A stretch of 19,107 nt of DNA, taken from positions 1 to 19,107 of the forward strand of contig AWNW01000052.1 in NCBI GenBank assembly GCA_000493945.1, in the 5' to 3' direction. How positions within the stretch are numbered: the first letter of the stretch is position 1; each line of letters starts with the position of its first letter. Both the position numbers and the translations under genes were made by a program. Under the pieces are notes generated by a model that had not been told where the DNA came from, ran no database searches, and saw only the letters and a list, made by a program, of their open reading frames with translations. The stretch is from Candidatus Hydrogenedens terephthalaticus JGI OTU-1. GTDB lineage: Bacteria; Hydrogenedentota; Hydrogenedentia; Hydrogenedentales; Hydrogenedentaceae. Shown here in pieces: positions 6,814 through 13,871 of the stretch.

Positions 6814-7212
6814 ATGTCAATGAATGACCCCATCAGTGATATGCTAACGCGGATACGCAATGCTGCACAAGCAGGACATGTAACGGTAGAAATTCCTGCT
6901 TCTAAAATAAAAGAAGAAGTCTGCAAAGTCCTTAAAAAAGAGGGATTTATTGCAGATTATCAACTGGATAAGGACAGCAAAATACCTCAATTAAAAATAC
7001 AACTGAACTATACCAAAGACCGTCGGTCTGTAATCCAAGGAATACGAAGGGTGAGTAGACCCAGTATCCGCAGGTATTCCGGTTATCGTGACCTGAAACC
7101 TGTGCGGAGCGGTTTTGGAATACAAATTATGTCAACCCCGAAAGGAATTATGACGGGTCGTGATGCAAAGAAAAACAAGCTCGGTGGCGAAATTATTTGT
7201 GAAGTATGGTAA
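6814..7212 (+). CDS. rpsH: Small ribosomal subunit protein S8
   Basis: S8 is a primary 16S rRNA-binding protein of the central domain. In E. coli it represses spc-operon translation. The 132-residue protein is close to the usual 130. It begins SMNDPISDMLTRIRNA (the S8 signature) and continues with VEIPASKIKEEVCKVLKKEG, the RRVSRPSIRRY element and the C-terminal GIQIMSTPKGIMT, then GGEIICEVW. ATG 6814 is preceded by AAGG. The downstream 36-nt gap to rplF is the longest in the spc cluster before secY and shows no clear promoter. Confidence 0.97.
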   Translation: MSMNDPISDMLTRIRNAAQAGHVTVEIPASKIKEEVCKVLKKEGFIADYQLDKDSKIPQLKIQLNYTKDRRSVIQGIRRVSRPSIRRYSGYRDLKPVRSGFGIQIMSTPKGIMTGRDAKKNKLGGEIICEVW

Positions 7213-7248
7213 CCCAAAACAATATGAGATAAAAGAAAGGGATAAACA

Positions 7249-7788
7249 GTGTCGCGGATAGGCAAATTACCGGTGCCCGTACCAGAAGGTGTGAAATGCG
7301 AATTACAGGGAAATACCCTGACCGTTACGGGACCTAAAGGAACACTACAAAGAACCTTTCATCCAGAGGTCATTATAAATATTGAAGACAAACAAATCGT
7401 CGTTCAAAGACCCAGTGATAAAAGAGAACACAAAGCCCTGCATGGGTTAACCCGTGTTTTGGTTAATAACATGATAATCGGTGTTACGAAGGGCTACCAA
7501 AAGACCTTATTGATCGAAGGTGTCGGATATCGTGCCTCCTTACAGGGAAAGAATTTGAACCTGACATTAGGTTTCAGTCATCCCGTTAGCATGGAACCCC
7601 CACCCGGAATTACTTTTGCCGTAGATAACCCACAGACAATAAAAGTTATCGGTATTGATAAAGAATTAGTGGGACAGGTCGCTGCAAATATCCGTGCGTT
7701 ACGCAAACCCGAACCTTATAAAGGTAAAGGTATCCGTTATGATTATGAACGCATTCGTAGAAAAGAATCCAAAGCAAGTGGCAAATAA
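7249..7788 (+). CDS. rplF: Large ribosomal subunit protein L6
   Basis: L6 binds near the sarcin-ricin loop and factor-binding site of the 50S subunit. The 179-residue protein shows two alpha/beta domains, each with an L6 repeat. It starts SRIGKLPVPVPEGV and contains VTGPKGTLQRTFHP, the GVTKGYQKTLLIEGVGYRAS boundary (about 82-101) and the C-terminal LGFSHPV, ANIRALRKPEPYKGKGIRY signature. The start is GTG at 7249. The tail (RRKESKASGK) is basic. Length matches the family. Confidence 0.97.
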   Translation: MSRIGKLPVPVPEGVKCELQGNTLTVTGPKGTLQRTFHPEVIINIEDKQIVVQRPSDKREHKALHGLTRVLVNNMIIGVTKGYQKTLLIEGVGYRASLQGKNLNLTLGFSHPVSMEPPPGITFAVDNPQTIKVIGIDKELVGQVAANIRALRKPEPYKGKGIRYDYERIRRKESKASGK

Positions 7789-7807
7789 CAAATAGGATAG
7801 AGATACT

Positions 7808-8161
7808 ATGAAGAAGATTTATCAAAAAATAGCTCGTTTGGAACGGAGAAAACAAAGAGTTCGGAAAAAGATTTTTGGAACACCATCCTGTCCAAGACTG
7901 CGTGTTACCAAAACATTAAATCATATCTATGCCCAGATCATTGATGATACCCAGGGGAAAACCCTGGCTTCCGCGTCGTCCGTGCAATTGAAGATTAAAG
8001 GCGGAAATATTGAGTCTGCCAAACAAGTAGGAAGTGAACTTGCGAAAAAGGCACTTTCTCTGTCTATCTCTCGCGTTGCATTTGACCGTGGAGGACATTT
8101 ATATCATGGTAGAGTAAAGGCACTTGCAGACTCCGCACGAGAAGCAGGATTAAAATTCTAA
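7808..8161 (+). CDS. rplR: Large ribosomal subunit protein L18
   Basis: L18 binds 5S rRNA together with L5 and L25 in the central protuberance. The 117-residue product is exactly the E. coli length. It begins with a basic segment (RLERRKQRVRKKIF), then SCPRLRVTKTLNHIYAQIIDD, a standard L18 region, then AKQVGSELAKKALS and the C-terminal RVAFDRGGHLYHGRVKALADSAREAGL signature (the LYHGRV part near residues 97-102). The ATG at 7808 follows AATAGGATAGAG. Its stop overlaps the Shine-Dalgarno of rpsE (AAGGAG at 8160-8165). Confidence 0.97.
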   Translation: MKKIYQKIARLERRKQRVRKKIFGTPSCPRLRVTKTLNHIYAQIIDDTQGKTLASASSVQLKIKGGNIESAKQVGSELAKKALSLSISRVAFDRGGHLYHGRVKALADSAREAGLKF

Positions 8162-8175
8162 GGAGAATATAAATT

Positions 8176-8730
8176 ATGATGGAAAAGAAATCAAGAAGAA
8201 AAACCGAAGAAGATGATGTCATAGTTGAACAACAACCCACAGAATTTATAGAACAGGTTATTCGTGTTAGTCGTGTTGCCAAAGTGGTAAAAGGTGGTAA
8301 ACGATTCAGTTTTTCTGCTCTCGTTGTTGTTGGGGATGGCAAAGGAAATATCGGTGCTGCGATTGGTAAAGCAGGCGAAACTGTTGATGCCATTCGGAAA
8401 GCAACAGAAAAAGCCAAGAAAAATATGTTCAAAGTTCCCATTGTGGAAACTACCATCCCGCATGAAGTATTGGGCAGAGCAGATGCCGCTCGTGTTCTCT
8501 TGAAGCCGGCTTCTCGTGGAACGGGAATTGTTGCAGGTGGTCCTGTGCGTGCCGTTTTAGAAGCGGCAGGATACTCTAATGTTTTAACGAAATCATTAGG
8601 TTCGAACACCTCTGTCAATGTAATATGGGCAACCCTGAATGGGCTTCGCCAACTTAAAACCCGTGAAGAAATATTACAAATCAGAGGTATGAATACCTTA
8701 TCTAAGAAAACAAAACCGAAGGAAGACTAA
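8176..8730 (+). CDS. rpsE: Small ribosomal subunit protein S5
   Basis: S5 lies at the mRNA entry site and neck of the 30S subunit and affects decoding fidelity and spectinomycin sensitivity. The 184-residue product has an acidic or charged N-terminal extension of about 25 residues (to about EQQPTEF). The double-stranded RNA-binding-like fold follows, with RVSRVAKVVKGGKRFSF and GDGKGNIGAAIGKA (about 29-66). The C-terminal domain shows KPASRGTGIVAGGPVRAVLE and SLGSNTSVNVIWAT. Tandem ATGs lie at 8176 and 8179; both are compatible with AAGGAG at 8160-8165. The next gene is rplO, so rpmD, usually between, is missing. Confidence 0.96.
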   Translation: MMEKKSRRKTEEDDVIVEQQPTEFIEQVIRVSRVAKVVKGGKRFSFSALVVVGDGKGNIGAAIGKAGETVDAIRKATEKAKKNMFKVPIVETTIPHEVLGRADAARVLLKPASRGTGIVAGGPVRAVLEAAGYSNVLTKSLGSNTSVNVIWATLNGLRQLKTREEILQIRGMNTLSKKTKPKED

Positions 8731-8756
8731 ATTAAAGGTAAAAAGGGTAAAAGACG

Positions 8757-9239
8757 ATGGAACTACATACATTAACTTATAAAGAAGGTGCCAAAAAGAG
8801 AAGAAAACGCGTCGGAAGAGGTCCCAGTTCCGGACATGGAAAAACTTCCTGTCGCGGACATAAAGGGGCTCAATCCCGTTCGGGTTATAAAACGAAACCC
8901 GGATTTGAAGGAGGGCAAATGCCGCTACATCGTCGTCTGCCCAAACGCGGTTTCCACCATATAAAGCGTTTCCCTGTATCCATAGTCAATGTAGATATGC
9001 TCGAAAAATTCTTTGATGCAGGTGCAACCATTACGACGGAAGATTTGATTAAAAAAGGATTGGCAAAGAAACAAAAAGGTGGCGTTAAGATTTTAGGTAA
9101 AGGCGAATTAACAAAAGCCTTCAATATTATAGTTCAGTCAGTGTCTCCCTCAGCACAACAAAAAATTGAAAGTGCCGGCGGAACCATTACATTGCAAAAA
9201 ATAAAAGAAGAAACTTCAGAAGAAACACAAAACTCATAA
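8757..9239 (+). CDS. rplO: Large ribosomal subunit protein L15
   Basis: L15 binds 23S rRNA late in 50S assembly. The 160-residue protein begins MELHTLTYKEGAKKRRKRVGRGPSSGHGKT, split into the N-terminal KEGAKKRRKR and GRGPSSGHGKTSCRGHKGAQSR, the glycine-rich extended tail typical of L15. It continues with FEGGQMPLHRRLPKRGF and the globular C-terminal domain with VKILGKGELTKAF. The last 15 residues (KIKEETSEETQNS) are an acidic tail. ATG 8757 lies 26 nt after rpsE, and that gap is too short to hold an L30 gene. secY follows at 22 nt. Confidence 0.97.
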   Translation: MELHTLTYKEGAKKRRKRVGRGPSSGHGKTSCRGHKGAQSRSGYKTKPGFEGGQMPLHRRLPKRGFHHIKRFPVSIVNVDMLEKFFDAGATITTEDLIKKGLAKKQKGGVKILGKGELTKAFNIIVQSVSPSAQQKIESAGGTITLQKIKEETSEETQNS

Positions 9240-9261
9240 ATAGTATGAGAGGAGCTATTCG

Positions 9262-10593
9262 GTGTCTCAACCTTTAGAGGCTTTCAAAAATGCATTCAGA
9301 ATACCGGAACTGAAAAGCCGAATCATATTTACTCTCGTTATGTTGGCAATTTATAGGCTCGGCTGTCATGTTCCGGCTCCCGGCATTGATGGTGCCGCAT
9401 TAGCACAGAAGATTAGTCAGGGGGGAGGGCTATTAGGATTCTACGATATGTTTAGTGGAGGAGCCTTTGCCCGTGCTACCGTTTTCACATTAGGTATCAT
9501 GCCCTACATCACCGCATCTATTATTTTATCCCTCTTAATTCCGATTATTCCCGCATTGGAAAAATTACAAAAAGAAGGACAACAGGGACAACAAAAAATT
9601 AATGATTATACCCGTTATGGAACGATAGTCCTTTGCATTATTCAATCCATCGGAATTGCGTGGTTCTTGCAAGGGTTAGGCAGAGAAATCGTTCCTAATC
9701 CCGGTCCTATGTTTATCTTTACCTGTATTTTATCATTTACAACCGGCGCCGCATTTGTTATGTGGATAGGTGAACAGGTAAGTGAGTTTGGTATCGGCAA
9801 TGGGATGTCATTGATTATCTTTACAAGTATTGTTTCACGCATGCCCGCTGCATTAAGACATCTTATTCAATTAGTTTTTGTTTCCAAACAACTGAATATG
9901 TTTCAGGCTCTAATACTTATTTTCTTAATGGTTGCCGTTATTGCAGGAGCCATTGCGATAACTACCGGTCAACGCCGAATTCCTGTTCAGTATCCGCGTC
10001 AGGTTAAAGGCAGAAGAGTTTCCGGCGGACAGAAAACATATTTACCCTTACGGGTAAATCAGGCAGGTGTTATTCCTATTATCTTTGCAAGTTCCATACT
10101 TTCTCTTCCTGCATATTTAGGTGATACAATACGCATTCCAATCATAGAACAGATTATTCGACAACTGTTTTATCCGGGTAATATTGGATATGCCTTTTGC
10201 TATGGTGGGCTTATTATTTTCTTCTCATTTTTCTATACGGCGATTACATTTAATCCGGTAGAGATTGCAGACAATATGAAAAAATATGGTGGCGTTATTG
10301 TTGGTGTCCGACCGGGCAAAGCCACAGCCGAATACCTGAACCATATTATGACACGCATAACCCTTGCAGGTTCCATATTCCTTGCTATCATTGCGTTACT
10401 TCCCGAGGCGGTGTATTTCTTTATTAAAGTTCCCGATTGGACAGTTGTCCAGTTCTTCGGAGGAACCAGTTTATTGATTTTAGTTGGTGTTGCGTTAGAC
10501 ACAATTAAACAGATAGAACAGCATTTGTTAATGAGACATTACGATGGATTTAGTGGAAAGGCAGGACGAATTCGTTCTCGCAGAAGTTTTTAA
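9262..10593 (+). CDS. secY: Protein translocase subunit SecY
   Basis: SecY is the central channel of the SecYEG translocon in the inner membrane, used by SecA-driven secretion and SRP-dependent insertion. The 443-residue protein has ten predicted hydrophobic membrane segments. Markers: N-terminal FRIPELKSRI (12-21), the plug region FYDMFSGGAF (60-69), IMPYITASII (79-88), the cytosolic loop with GQRRIPVQYP (236-245), LRVNQAGVIPIIFASS (263-278), NPVEIADNMKKYGG (331-344) with GVRPGK, and the C-terminal LDTIKQIEQ helix. The start is GTG at 9262, with GAGGAG upstream. It ends the spc cluster; adk, often next, is not here. Confidence 0.97.
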   Translation: MSQPLEAFKNAFRIPELKSRIIFTLVMLAIYRLGCHVPAPGIDGAALAQKISQGGGLLGFYDMFSGGAFARATVFTLGIMPYITASIILSLLIPIIPALEKLQKEGQQGQQKINDYTRYGTIVLCIIQSIGIAWFLQGLGREIVPNPGPMFIFTCILSFTTGAAFVMWIGEQVSEFGIGNGMSLIIFTSIVSRMPAALRHLIQLVFVSKQLNMFQALILIFLMVAVIAGAIAITTGQRRIPVQYPRQVKGRRVSGGQKTYLPLRVNQAGVIPIIFASSILSLPAYLGDTIRIPIIEQIIRQLFYPGNIGYAFCYGGLIIFFSFFYTAITFNPVEIADNMKKYGGVIVGVRPGKATAEYLNHIMTRITLAGSIFLAIIALLPEAVYFFIKVPDWTVVQFFGGTSLLILVGVALDTIKQIEQHLLMRHYDGFSGKAGRIRSRRSF

Positions 10594-10616
10594 TTAGAAA
10601 ATAAATATTTTTTATG

Positions 10617-10645
10617 TTGAATTTAATTTTGTAAGTTGTTATAAT
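10617..10645 (+). promoter_or_regulatory. Sigma70-type promoter upstream of map, extended -10
   Basis: The 88-nt gap between secY and map holds a -35-like TTGAAT (10617-10622, four of six consensus positions), exactly 17 nt of spacer, and a perfect TATAAT (10640-10645). A TG at 10637-10638 gives an extended -10 (TGTTATAAT). Transcription would start around 10652 and the leader is short. The gap is AT-rich. It probably lets map-infA-rpmJ-rpsM-rpsK-rpoA-rplQ be transcribed apart from the spc genes. This is inferred from sequence only. Confidence 0.7.
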
Positions 10646-10662
10646 ACATACTCTTAATTTAT

Positions 10663-10667
10663 AAAGG
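10663..10667 (+). promoter_or_regulatory. Ribosome binding site for map
   Basis: AAAGG lies 14 nt before the ATG at 10682; longer matching AAAGGTG reaches 10669 (12 nt). The GTG at 10667 overlaps this site, so it is unlikely to be the start. Confidence 0.45.
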
Positions 10668-10681
10668 TGAAAAAATGCGGT

Positions 10682-11458
10682 ATGGTGGTAATTCGCTCTG
10701 AATGGGAGATAGAATTGCTCCGCACCGCAAATCAAATAGTTGCTGAAGTCTTAGCGACTTTAGCAGAGCACATCAGACCGGGAATAACAACAAAAGATTT
10801 AGATAAAATTGCCGAAGAAATGATACGCGAACGAGGGGCTATCCCATCGTTCAAAGGTTATCGGGGCTATCCGGCGGCAACATGTATATCTATCGAAGAT
10901 GAAGTTGTCCATGGGATACCCAGTAAAAGAGCGTTAAAAGAAGGAGAAATTGTGAGCATTGATGTCGGAACATGTTATTGTGGCTACTACGGCGATGCAG
11001 CAGTTACATTGCCTTGTGGCGATATTGATGCTCAACGGAAAAAACTGATTGAAACCACAGACCTGGCTTTATCAAAAGCCATTTGTATTGCCAAAGAAGG
11101 AAATACAATAAACGATATTGGAAAAATAATCGAAGATACATGCAAAAAAGAAGGCTTTTCAGTAGTTCGTGATTTTGTAGGACACGGTATCGGCACAGAG
11201 ATGCACGAACCCTTACAAATTCCGAACTTCGATACCGGTAAACCCGGCGTGCGACTTAGAAAAGGTATGATACTTGCAATAGAACCGATGGTGAATATGG
11301 GAACATCCGCCATTCGTATCTTAAACGATGGCTGGACAGCGGTAACCCGTGATGGTTTACCCAGTGCCCATTTCGAACATAGCATTGTTGTCCGTGAAGA
11401 TAAAGGAGAAATCCTTTCATATAGCGAAAAACTTATATGGGGACAACAAAATAATTAG
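10682..11458 (+). CDS. map: Type I methionine aminopeptidase
   Basis: Map removes the initiator methionine from nascent proteins co-translationally, as a metal-dependent cytosolic enzyme. From ATG 10682 the product is 258 residues; the E. coli enzyme has 264. The five metal ligands are all in place: D94, D105, H168, E201 and E232, each three positions below E. coli D97, D108, H171, E204 and E235. The supporting H77 (VVHGIP) and H175 (MHEP) are also present. No N-terminal zinc-finger extension is seen, which fits the type Ia form. The longer GTG start at 10667 overlaps the ribosome binding site. The gene opens the alpha cluster, 21 nt before infA. Confidence 0.96.
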   Translation: MVVIRSEWEIELLRTANQIVAEVLATLAEHIRPGITTKDLDKIAEEMIRERGAIPSFKGYRGYPAATCISIEDEVVHGIPSKRALKEGEIVSIDVGTCYCGYYGDAAVTLPCGDIDAQRKKLIETTDLALSKAICIAKEGNTINDIGKIIEDTCKKEGFSVVRDFVGHGIGTEMHEPLQIPNFDTGKPGVRLRKGMILAIEPMVNMGTSAIRILNDGWTAVTRDGLPSAHFEHSIVVREDKGEILSYSEKLIWGQQNN

Positions 11459-11479
11459 AGGTGTTGATATAAAAATAGT

Positions 11480-11716
11480 ATGAAAGAAAAACCCATAGAA
11501 ATTGACGGTGTTGTTGTAGAGCCTTTACCGAATTGCATGTTTAGAGTGCAATTAAAAAATGGACACACAATACTGGCTCATGTTTCAGGGAAAATGCGAA
11601 TGAACTTTATACGAATATTGCCCGGTGATAAGGTTAAGGTGGAAATGTCCCCTTATGACCTTACCCGCGGACGCATTACATATCGGTTTAAACAATCAGG
11701 TCCATCTAACGATTAA
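11480..11716 (+). CDS. infA: Translation initiation factor IF-1
   Basis: IF-1 blocks the 30S A site during initiation and helps IF-2 and IF-3. The 78-residue product (E. coli 72) is an OB-fold protein. Visible marks are GVVVEPLPNCMFRVQL (about 10-25), the NGHTILAHVSGKMRMN strand/loop (27-42), RILPGDKVKVEMSPYDLTRGRI (about 45-66) and YRFK near the end. The N-terminus is a few residues longer than in E. coli. It lies between map (21 nt) and rpmJ (18 nt), the common infA-rpmJ-rpsM arrangement. ATG 11480 lies after a TAGTATG context with a weak ribosome binding site. Confidence 0.96.
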   Translation: MKEKPIEIDGVVVEPLPNCMFRVQLKNGHTILAHVSGKMRMNFIRILPGDKVKVEMSPYDLTRGRITYRFKQSGPSND

Positions 11717-11734
11717 GAAGGAAATGGAACGATT

Positions 11735-11848
11735 ATGAAAGTGAGAAGTTCAGTAAAAAAGATTTGTGAAAAATGTAAAATTATTCGCAGACACGGACAG
11801 GTCCGTGTTATTTGTGATAATCCGAAACATAAACAAAAACAGGGATAA
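11735..11848 (+). CDS. rpmJ: Large ribosomal subunit protein L36, zinc type
   Basis: The 37-residue product, too short to stand out among open reading frames, is the standard L36. It starts MKVRSSVKKICEKCKIIRRH, with the zinc ligands C11, C14, C27 and H32 (CEKC ... CDNPKH). This is the zinc-binding C+ form. L36 binds near the 23S rRNA peptidyl-transferase region in the 50S subunit. The ATG at 11735 lies 18 nt after infA and the TAA is at 11846-11848. rpsM follows at 17 nt. I read it codon by codon without any gap. Confidence 0.95.
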   Translation: MKVRSSVKKICEKCKIIRRHGQVRVICDNPKHKQKQG

Positions 11849-11865
11849 ATAAGGAGAGTTAAAGA

Positions 11866-12231
11866 ATGGCTCGTGTTGTAGGTGTAGATTTACCCAAAGA
11901 CAAAAGAGTTGTTGTGGCATTGTCATATATCTACGGAGTAGGTCCTGCCCGTGCACTCGAAATTTTAAAGAATACAAAAATTAATCCGGATACGCGTGTC
12001 CGCGATTTGACCGACGAACAAGCAAATACCATCTCGTCCTATATCCAGAACCACTATAAAGTGGAAGGTGACCTTCGTCGTGAAATCGCTGCGAATATAA
12101 AGCGATTAATGGATATTGGGAGTTATCGTGGAACACGACATAAAAAGGGACTGCCTGTTCGTGGGCAACGGACCCATACCAATGCCCGCACGCGGAAGGG
12201 ACCCCGTAGAATTGCTTCTAAGAAGAAATAA
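11866..12231 (+). CDS. rpsM: Small ribosomal subunit protein S13
   Basis: S13 is a 30S head protein that forms bridges B1a and B1b and contacts tRNA in the P site. The 121-residue protein begins ARVVGVDLPKDKRVVVALSYIYGVG, the family start with helix-two-turns-helix, and contains GDLRREIAANIKRLMDIGSYRG (68-89). The C-terminal basic tail has GLPVRGQRTHTNARTRKG (about 94-111), the S13 signature, ending ASKKK. It lies between rpmJ and rpsK, with AAGGAG before the ATG. The 52-nt gap to rpsK is longer than usual within this cluster. Confidence 0.97.
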   Translation: MARVVGVDLPKDKRVVVALSYIYGVGPARALEILKNTKINPDTRVRDLTDEQANTISSYIQNHYKVEGDLRREIAANIKRLMDIGSYRGTRHKKGLPVRGQRTHTNARTRKGPRRIASKKK

Positions 12232-12237
12232 ATAATT

Positions 12238-12246
12238 TGTTATAAA
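12238..12246 (+). promoter_or_regulatory. Possible weak extended -10 promoter upstream of rpsK
   Basis: The gap between rpsM and rpsK contains TGTTATAAA, an extended -10 hexamer TATAAA (12241-12246) preceded by TG. No convincing -35 lies 16-18 nt upstream (CTAAGA at 12218-12223). The same TTGTTATAA core occurs before map. Weak, speculative. Confidence 0.25.
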
Positions 12247-12283
12247 TATTAACATTGAATGAATTGCAAAAGGAGTATCATCC

Positions 12284-12682
12284 GTGCAAAAAGACAAAGG
12301 TAAATCAAGAGCAAAAAAGAAAAAGGTTATATTAGGGATAACTTCCGGTAATGCCTATATTCAGGCAACATTTAACAATACGATTGTATCCATAACAGAC
12401 CATTTAGGAAATGTAATTTCCTGGTCCAGTGCCGGTCAGGTAGGTTTTAGCGGATCTCGTAAAAGCACGGCTTATGCGGCACAATTAGCTGCAGAACAAG
12501 CCAGCAAACGAGCTCTGGAAATGGGACTTCGCGAAGTCAGCGTATTTGTTAGTGGACCCGGTGCTGGTCGCGAATCTGCCATTAGAGCCATTCAGGCGGC
12601 AGGCTTAAATGTAACCATGATAAAAGATACAACTCCTATTCCTCATAACGGTTGTAGACCCCGAAAAAGAAGAAGGGTATAA
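12284..12682 (+). CDS. rpsK: Small ribosomal subunit protein S11
   Basis: S11 forms the platform of the 30S subunit at the mRNA exit side and contacts the Shine-Dalgarno duplex. The 132-residue product starts from GTG 12284 (AAAAGGAG upstream) with a basic leader of about 13 residues. The core motifs are NAYIQATFNNTIVSITDHLG, WSSAGQVGFSGSRKSTAYAAQ, and the C-terminal IPHNGCRPRKRRRV. The Asn-Gly in IPHNG (N122) is the site that becomes isoaspartate in E. coli S11; its fate here is not visible. The usual neighbour rpsD is missing downstream: the gap to rpoA has only 71 nt. Confidence 0.97.
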   Translation: MQKDKGKSRAKKKKVILGITSGNAYIQATFNNTIVSITDHLGNVISWSSAGQVGFSGSRKSTAYAAQLAAEQASKRALEMGLREVSVFVSGPGAGRESAIRAIQAAGLNVTMIKDTTPIPHNGCRPRKRRRV

Positions 12683-12753
12683 CTTCTGTTTCTATATAAA
12701 AAATACAGACAAAAAACAACACGCATAACCATAAATTCAAAGGGTATAACCAA

Positions 12754-13848
12754 ATGGTAGCAAAAGATTTCATCATTCCAGAAGTTGTTCAATTTGACCC
12801 GTCCTCCAATGACCGTTATGCTCGGATTATTGTAGAGCCGTTTGAGCGGGGATATGGCGTAACAGTAGGAAATTCATTACGGCGGGTTCTTCTCGCTTCA
12901 CTCGAAGGGAGTGCTATTACCGCAATAAACATAGATGGAATATATCATGAATTTTCAGCAATTCCAGGTTTTCAGGAAGATGTTACAGACCTTGTTCTCA
13001 ATCTGAAACGCTGTCAAATATCCCTAAATCAAGGGGATTCCCTTATTTTCTCTTTTGAACATGAAGGAGAAGATATTATCTATGCCAAAGACCTGTTTAA
13101 AGGTCAACCCATAGATGTTTATAACCCGGACCATGTTATCGCTGTCCCTGTTCGCAGTGATGCTAAATTAAAAATGGAAATAAAGGTTTCCCGGGGTAGA
13201 GGATATGTCCCGGCGGAAGAATTGGAATTAGGACATGCCGAACGCGGAACCATTTATCTTGATGCCAGTTTTTCTCCGGTGACCAAAGTCAATTTCCAGG
13301 TGGAAGATGCTCGTGTCGGTCAAAAAACCGACTATGACAGACTTATTCTTGAAATCTGGACTAATGGCTCAATTACCCCAGAATTGGCTTTAGAACAATC
13401 TTCTTCTTTATTAATTGACCATTTGCGTATTTTTGTAAAACAGGAAAAGGTAGAGGTTAAATCGGAAGAGGAAGAAGAAAGTGAAGAAGATATAAATGAA
13501 ATAAAAATGAATGCTCTTCTTCTTAAACCCATTGAACAGGTGGAGTTCCCTCAAAGAGCATTAAATTGCTTCAAAAAGGCAAATATACATACCCTTGGCG
13601 ACCTTGTAGCATATACCGAAGAATCCCTTTCCAAACTTCCTAATTTAGGTGCGACAACTATTGTAAAAATTAAAGAGTCTCTCCAGAAATTAGGGCTCAG
13701 CTTAGGAATGAAAAAAGGACAAAGTGCCGGCTCTCGCACAAAGCGAGTCCCTGTAGAGTTCCATGAACCCGGTGTTCAAGGACAGGTAAGCGAAGCCGAA
13801 GATTTGTTAGCCGAAAAAATGTTAGAAGATGAACAAAAAGAAGAATAA
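12754..13848 (+). CDS. rpoA: RNA polymerase alpha subunit, with altered C-terminal domain and tail
   Basis: The alpha subunit dimerises to nucleate RNA polymerase assembly and its C-terminal domain binds UP elements and activators. The product has 364 residues, against 329 in E. coli. The N-terminal domain has GYGVTVGNSLRRVLLASLEG (33-52) and the usual assembly region. A highly acidic linker (EEEEESEED, 238-246) leads to the C-terminal domain at about 255-320. It retains R268 and N271 (RALNC, aligning with E. coli R265 and N268) and the NLG turn, but the GKKS positions read GATT (299-302) and the position of E302 is lysine (K305). A further tail of about 44 residues, alternating basic then acidic, ends DEQKEE. 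rpsD is absent upstream. Confidence 0.96.
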   Translation: MVAKDFIIPEVVQFDPSSNDRYARIIVEPFERGYGVTVGNSLRRVLLASLEGSAITAINIDGIYHEFSAIPGFQEDVTDLVLNLKRCQISLNQGDSLIFSFEHEGEDIIYAKDLFKGQPIDVYNPDHVIAVPVRSDAKLKMEIKVSRGRGYVPAEELELGHAERGTIYLDASFSPVTKVNFQVEDARVGQKTDYDRLILEIWTNGSITPELALEQSSSLLIDHLRIFVKQEKVEVKSEEEEESEEDINEIKMNALLLKPIEQVEFPQRALNCFKKANIHTLGDLVAYTEESLSKLPNLGATTIVKIKESLQKLGLSLGMKKGQSAGSRTKRVPVEFHEPGVQGQVSEAEDLLAEKMLEDEQKEE

Positions 13849-13871
13849 ATAACCTGTGAGGAGTTTGAATC

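Noticed and set aside
8064..8618. Minus-strand open frame of 184 codons opposite rplR and rpsE
   Set aside because: Same reasoning: antisense to certain genes, low-complexity composition, no ribosome binding site or family features seen.
10597..10616. AT-rich inverted repeat after secY as terminator
   Set aside because: AAAATA-AA-TATTTT would leave a two-base loop and has no G:C pairs, so it cannot form a stable terminator.
12684..12708. TCTGT...ACAGA hairpin after rpsK
   Set aside because: Only five base pairs around a long AT loop, no T-run after it; too weak to call a terminator.
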